This document shows, in pieces, positions 58,801-64,000 of a stretch of DNA of 64,000 nucleotides. The notes under the pieces were generated by a model, which was given only the letters and a program-made list of their open reading frames with translations, had not been told where the DNA came from and did not search any database. Location of the stretch: the NCBI GenBank assembly GCA_013368315.1, contig JAACJM010000012.1, positions 310,001 to 374,000 of the forward strand, given 5' to 3'. Each line of letters starts with the position of its first letter. The stretch's first letter is position 1. This DNA comes from Tetrapyrgos nigripes. Its lineage: Eukaryota; Basidiomycota; Agaricomycetes; Agaricales; Campanellaceae. The translations under genes and the position numbers were made by a program.

Positions 58801-61800
58801 AGCGGTACGGTGATATATCCTCTTCCAGCGGCGAGCCATGACCCGTACACTGAACGGGAGTATAAGCACTATCAAGTTAGCATAACCATGCCGGTCCTTA
58901 CCTGACCATGAAACGGAACCGGTTGAACGCTTCTCCTTGACAATGAGTTGGCCTTCAAGTCGTCCAACTCCCGCAACTCCCGCACCAGCAATATTTTCCG
59001 ATTTGAGCTTCATCTCCTCAAGATTCGTTGTTTTGACAGGGCTTTTAGGTTCCGAGTCGCCCTGTCCACCAAATTCCCTATCAAGACGTGCGAATTCTCC
59101 ATCCTGGTCCACCAATTGATCGTAGGTGCCATGTTCAGTAATACGCCCATCATCCATCGTGTAAATATAGTCACAATGTTGAAGAAAATGTAAGGCATGG
59201 CTATAGCGCGGTCTTCATTCAGAAACTCAGAAAGAGGAATCATGACGAAGAAACTTACGTGACGAGTATTACAGTTTTCCCCTGCCGAACGAGGCTCTTG
59301 ATAGCGTCATGAAAGAGAGCTTTGCCCACATGAGCATCGACTAGACAACAACTTCAGGATAATCTCGCGGTTTGGGGGAGCATGCTTACCTGCTGACAAC
59401 GGGTCTACAGCAAAGACATATCAACATCATCCCTTGGCTACAGCAGATTGACGCGCTTACCATCGAAAAGTGTAATATCTGCATTGAAGTAGAGACTGCG
59501 TGCAATATTGACCTGAAGGTACATTAGAATCTCTTCATCAGGTTCAAAAAAAATATACTCTTTGTTTTTGCCCTCCACTCAAGTTGATGCCCTTCTCCCC
59601 AATCTATTCGTGGAAAGGTGAGACTTGAGCTGATGTTGAGACAAACGGTGAATGGTCCTCACCTCTGTCAGATCGCCATCGGCCAATAATTCGAGATCCG
59701 GTAATAAGCAGGCTGTTTCCATTACTCTCCAGTACCGCTCTTCGTCGAATGCTTGACCAAAGAGAACGTTATCCCGCTGAAGAAAGTGCAAAGGTCAGTC
59801 TGGGCCAGAAGCACGACGAGAACTTCATACAAGGGTAGCGTTCTGTATCCAGGCCGTCTGAGGGCAGTAGGCAACTTTACCACCAAACGAAGAATGCCCA
59901 CTGCATTTCCTCATCTCCCCAATCAGTCCCTGAAGTAAGCTCGACTGTCATGTCATAAATCTCAGCTCTGGCTCCAAATACAATGAAGAAGTTGTGTACC
60001 TTTCCGCTGCCGACGCGGCCGACTATGGCGACCAGACTTTGCCTAGGTACTTTCATCTCGATGTTCTGTACTTGGAACGGGGATTCGGGTCTCGGAGTTA
60101 GATCATCAACGGACGATTTGCGGAGCCTTTTGCTTTCTGTGCTTTCTTCCTTCGAACTGGTCAGTTCCCACTCAAAAGTTGCATCCGTTACTTGAAGCGC
60201 GAGTTCTTGCTGAGGATCTATGATGTACTGATTACCCGTCATAAGCTCCGCGTGGAAGAGCTTGGATAGACGTTGCAAAGCATTCTTGGCATCGACAGTT
60301 GCGGACAATGCTCGGGGAAGGAACATCATTGGTTGGCGAAGAAGCTGATCGACGAGAGAATATGAGAAGCCAATTCACTAGATCTCAGTATTCAATGTTT
60401 ACCTGGAAGAGACTGAGTGAAGAGAAGATCACAGCCACATCGAAGCCTTGTGTGGTTTTCGTATAGGTGACGAAAGCAATAGTCGCCGCAAGAACAGGAA
60501 TGGAGTAGGCAGTTGCTTGACTAGATTTCTATTCAGTTCCATTTTCTGTGGAAAGACATTTTGACTTACTTGAGAGACTGGAAATTATTCATACCTTGCA
60601 CTCCAGACATCTCGTTCTTTCTCGCGCTGTAGATGCCTTTGGAAGATATCAGAAGGCGAACCGCATTTGAGAATAGATGACGTACGCTCCGCGAAAGGAT
60701 CTTGTAAAGAAAAAATCAGCTTTGGTTCCAAATACAATGATGAAGTTGTATACCTTCGTATGAGAAGTACTTGACAATACGCATGGCCCCTGAAGGGCTA
60801 AGGGTCAGAGAAAGCGTCGTCGCATTCAATCTGTCTACACTTACCTAGTACTTCCGCAATCAATTTTGCACGCATCCCAGTGTGCTTGTTGGTTGCTTTA
60901 CGTATTCGAAGTCTGTGGGCCATAACACGTTCTTGAATAGGAACCACAAGGGCGAAGATCGCGAAACCAGCAAGTGCAGAAGGTCCGAGCTGAACGGAAT
61001 CAGGCAAGGGTCAAAGAACGCATGCTACAGAAACGTACTTGAGTTAACAAAACGATCAGGCATACTAAGACCTGTGTTGGCGCAGTCCAACCTGCAAGTG
61101 AAGAGGAAATATTGAGCCATCATACGCTTACAGAGAATCCTGCCTCACCTGCATGCTAATCAAATGGAGACGACGTGAGCAGTAGCTCATCAGAAGCAAG
61201 ATCTTTATCATACTCACGAACCACTGGGCTGCAGAATCAATTCTGCTGATCTATAGTGTTATGAGCAAGTGTAAATCTGTGGTTAGAAGCAAGAGAGACG
61301 CACGTCAGTTGATATATGATTGATGAGTGCTGCATTCGAAAAGTTGACACGAGATTTGCCCGTAAGCGCGACGCTGCGCTTATAAATTGAGTTGGTCAAA
61401 GCCGCCCTAGCGAGTACACCGGTACTCATCGAACGCCAGAAAAACTGATGCTGGCATAGACTCGCTACGACCACGATGCAGAACAGTCCAATCGCCATCC
61501 CTATACCCTTGCCCATGCCAGGTAAAGGGTCCCCATTCTCTCTAGCAGACGCTCGATCTTTCGAAAAATTAATGATAGCCTAATTGCATCCATTGCGTCA
61601 AAAGAAAAATGTCACCGCTGGGACTGTAGCATACCTTCACCAAAAGAGGGCCCATCAATTGACAAGTATCTCCGAACACCTATAGATAGATCCAAAAAAC
61701 ATTCGATGAAATTTCCAGAGTAGTGCATACCTTGAAAGCTCCTCCAATCCAGAACATCTGGGCAAACACGTCGTTGAGAGTCCAAGTTAGACTAGGTTCA

Positions 61801-62550
61801 CGCCGACCCTCAACGTCACGCCAGTGCTGCTCCAATTCCCTTCGTCTATCCCGATAATTACCGCCACGAACCGCTCTAACAGACCATGACACGCGTTTCC
61901 AAAGACCCGGTTTGATTTCTCCGGACGACAGTCTTGTATTCCATTCATTTGCTTTCAGTACTCGACGCGTCCAAGCTGCATCTAGTCTTTCAGAAAGATA
62001 CCCGGATTCGAAAGTCTCGTGCATTTTCCATAAGTCGGAGGCTTGTAATGTTCTTTGATAACCCAACGTCTACGAATAAAAAGGTTAGGGATATTGGAGG
62101 AGGCATTGCAAAAGACGGAATTACCATCAACGGAGAAACCCATGTGTATGTTAGCTTTGAAAGCAGCGATGCGCCGACGACGGGAATGATCTAGTGTTGC
62201 ATGTTGGTAACAAGAAGGGAAGAAGAAAAACCACGGGTTTGCATACTGGTGCATCATTTAGACTAGCTCTCGGTGGTTCTGGAGGTGTTTTAGGGATCCT
62301 GTTTTGTGTGTGAGCGAGATATGACGATGTCGAGTAAAAGCATCACGGACCATAGCTGCCACCAACGCGTCCGAATTCGAGTATGGTTCTGTCCCAAGTC
62401 CAGCTGTAGTCTCGCGTCCAAGTGTTGGCTTTGAGGCTGGGTGCTGACTGGTGCCTCGTGCACATGCGTTTGCACTTGGACCTGCTTTTCGTCGGTGTGC
62501 TTCTCTGACACTGGGTCGTCAGAGGTCGGTACAGGCGGAGGAGAGTCCAT
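55808..62550 (-). CDS. ABCC/MRP-type full ABC transporter, Yor1-like
   Basis: A full-length (TMD-NBD)x2 exporter of the ABCC family, like yeast Yor1. The start [20 protein letters not shown] is chosen; an in-frame ATG lies at 62595. The N-terminus reads [62 protein letters not shown]1: [66 protein letters not shown]2: [66 protein letters not shown]. It ends ASKHVSLEA. Both Walker A coding sequences are split by introns. At least 20 introns; two of them (59945-59999 and 60701-60753) are near copies of each other. Regulation and substrate are unknown. Confidence 0.9.
59945..59999 (-). repeat. Intron copy A in the ABC transporter
   Basis: A 55-nt GT-AG intron between GSGK and SS of Walker A. 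Its 5' part is almost identical to intron copy B (34 of 38 bases). Confidence 0.8.
60701..60753 (-). repeat. Intron copy B in the ABC transporter
   Basis: A 53-nt GT-AG intron after SYE and before DPFAER in the first membrane domain. It shares 34 of 38 bases at its 5' part with copy A at 59945-59999. Confidence 0.8.
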
Positions 62551-64000
62551 CGAGCGGGGAAAGGGTAAAGAGGGTAGAAATCGTTGGATTTTCACACCCC
62601 GGTGTAACAGGGTTCAAAGACCTTCGGTTTGTAGAAAAAGGCATGTCTATGTCCGTAATAATAGGCGGTGCACGAGTACTTTCAGGTCAAATCGTGAGAG
62701 GCAAAGGCAAAGGCACAAGCTACTGACAAACTGTTTACTTTCATTTGCCGGGCCGCACTCCCATAACCACCGATCGGCTAGATCAATTACTAAATTCTGC
62801 TGCCAAGGTCTAATCAGTCAAGTTGGTAACTAGCTTGTTCACAGATGGAGCCACTGAGTCTATACTCGACGGTATATCTTTATTCTACCCACCTCCTTGG
62901 CAGTAAGTCACAACATGTCGCGTTCTCCATGTTGTGTACAATCCCACTGAGTTTCCGACCACCGTGTCATAGATTTAAACAAGATCTGGTTCTGAGAGTG
63001 CCACTCGTGTCGTCCCCGCTATACGTGATCACTTCAGCCAATCCTGCTGGACTTATTACTTCGCCCTTGACATCGCTGCCTCGACAATTGAGTCTTCGGA
63101 ATTGCGGCGTAACTCTGTTTGGAGTATGAATCGTCGTAAATGAAGGTGTTGCTTTTTCTCAATTGTACTATACTTCTCATGATGTTCTCATCTTCTTCCC
63201 ATTGGCTTCCCATGCACTGAAGAACACAGGAAAGACCCTGAGTGCCTGGATTAGCGCTTCTTTTCTAAATCTCATGCGCAATAAGTTTCCGTCAGAGAGG
63301 GAAACTTGATGAAAACCGCCGATGCCATTGGGATCTCGAGAGTGGGTCCGAATTCGCGCCCGTGCTTGTTTTGACAATCCCAACAATGACAATTCCGGAA
63401 GGCCCTCAACGCTGGATATTCATTCCTTTAAGTCAATGATGTCTTATGTGATGCCTTATGTCGTTGGATCCACGCAATCTCGTGCTCCTCTTGATGAGAG
63501 TAGACCGTCCAATTCATTCTTGAGCATCATTTTTTACTCTCCATGACGATGACAGCCAAGCGCTTCACGCGTTCTGTATCGTTAATGCATACATGAACAG
63601 CGCCCCATTGGTTCTTCATCCCGCACCTTCTGTCAAGATGCGTAATGGTTCCTCGGCCATGACCATCATCACACTAGGCTGGTGTCGCCTTTTGGAAGGA
63701 TAGCTGACATTGGCTCACCATACTGAATGAGAGCTCTCACAAATACTTTTCTCTACTCTCCTCTGTAATTTTTAGGGGAAAACCAGTCCGTACCACTGGC
63801 ACTCCCACCTATGCCATTTAGCGGGAAACTGACATGCGTGAACGACGGACCTATCCAAACAGAGTTCCCTGAAACCGTTGATTTTTTTTATTTGCGTCTT
63901 TCTCCAGGCACTTAGATCCTTTCCCGATTCTTCGTGCTTCCCAGCCTTGGCCAGCCACTCCCAGGATTGCTCAATTGGAGTCGGAAACAGATGATTATCG
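62551..64000. other. No convincing gene; ABC promoter and flank
   Basis: The first few hundred bases must hold the ABC transporter promoter and 5' UTR. Reading frames at 62845-63129, 63177-63392 (minus) and 63322-63546 lack motifs. Near 63900 a frame reads HLDPFPILRASQPWPATPRI AQLESETDDY up to the right edge after a possible acceptor, so a plus-strand gene might start there, but this is weak. No repeat or RNA gene is seen. Confidence 0.35.

Noticed and set aside
62845..63546. Three short frames at the right end
   Set aside because: No recognisable domain, and they overlap on opposite strands.

Overview
This is a gene-dense stretch of a basidiomycete genome, most likely an agaricomycete mushroom. 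The evidence is the many short GT-AG introns (mostly about 50-60 nt), short intergenic gaps, divergent promoters of 100-300 nt, two fungal Zn2Cys6 regulators, a fungal Kch1-type channel, a secreted double-psi beta-barrel protein and a decayed copy of an agaric TPR/MYND-type family. I recognise 31 loci: 29 complete genes, one gene cut by the left edge and one pseudogene. I also see one short inverted-repeat transposon. I see no rRNA, tRNA, CRISPR or bacterial-style operon.

Layout. 1-4 kb: the 3' part of an aldehyde dehydrogenase (+) and a small Zn2Cys6 protein (-). 4.8-13.6 kb: proteasome alpha2 (PRE8) and SSU72 (-), an F-box protein and the ER t-SNARE UFE1 (+), TVP38 (-) and the acyltransferase LOA1 (+). 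14.1-14.8 kb: a Tc1/mariner-type MITE. 14.8-21.6 kb: a PLP trans-sulfuration enzyme and a large Zn2Cys6/Fungal_trans regulator (-), then a secreted expansin-like protein (+). 21.7-32.6 kb: UTP12 (-), aspartyl aminopeptidase (+), the pseudogene (+), IMP4 and ALG8 (-), VMA21 (+). 33-48.7 kb: a disordered protein (-), RNR2 (+), RBG1/DRG1 (-), KCH1 (+), VTI1 (-), EMC3 (+), NCS1/FRQ1 (-), a cysteine-rich protein (+) and a PROPPIN of the HSV2/WIPI type (+). 48.9-62.6 kb: a GABA-permease-like transporter (-), a NodB-fold deacetylase/amidohydrolase (+), a type-B carboxylesterase (+) and an ABCC transporter (-). 62.6-64 kb: no convincing gene.

Most genes are housekeeping: ribosome biogenesis (UTP12, IMP4, RBG1), secretory pathway (UFE1, TVP38, VTI1, EMC3, ALG8, VMA21), transcription, DNA precursors and protein turnover. 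The two accessory-looking parts are the regulator/secreted-protein pair near 20 kb and the transporter-hydrolase-esterase-ABC block at the right end.

The most unusual signals concern introns. Two introns of the ABC transporter are near copies of each other. Exons of 5 and 8 nt are needed to read the aldehyde dehydrogenase. A 202-nt RNR2 intron folds back on itself. Two introns have GC donors. Gene models were spliced by eye from reading frames and family conservation, so individual splice sites carry some uncertainty.
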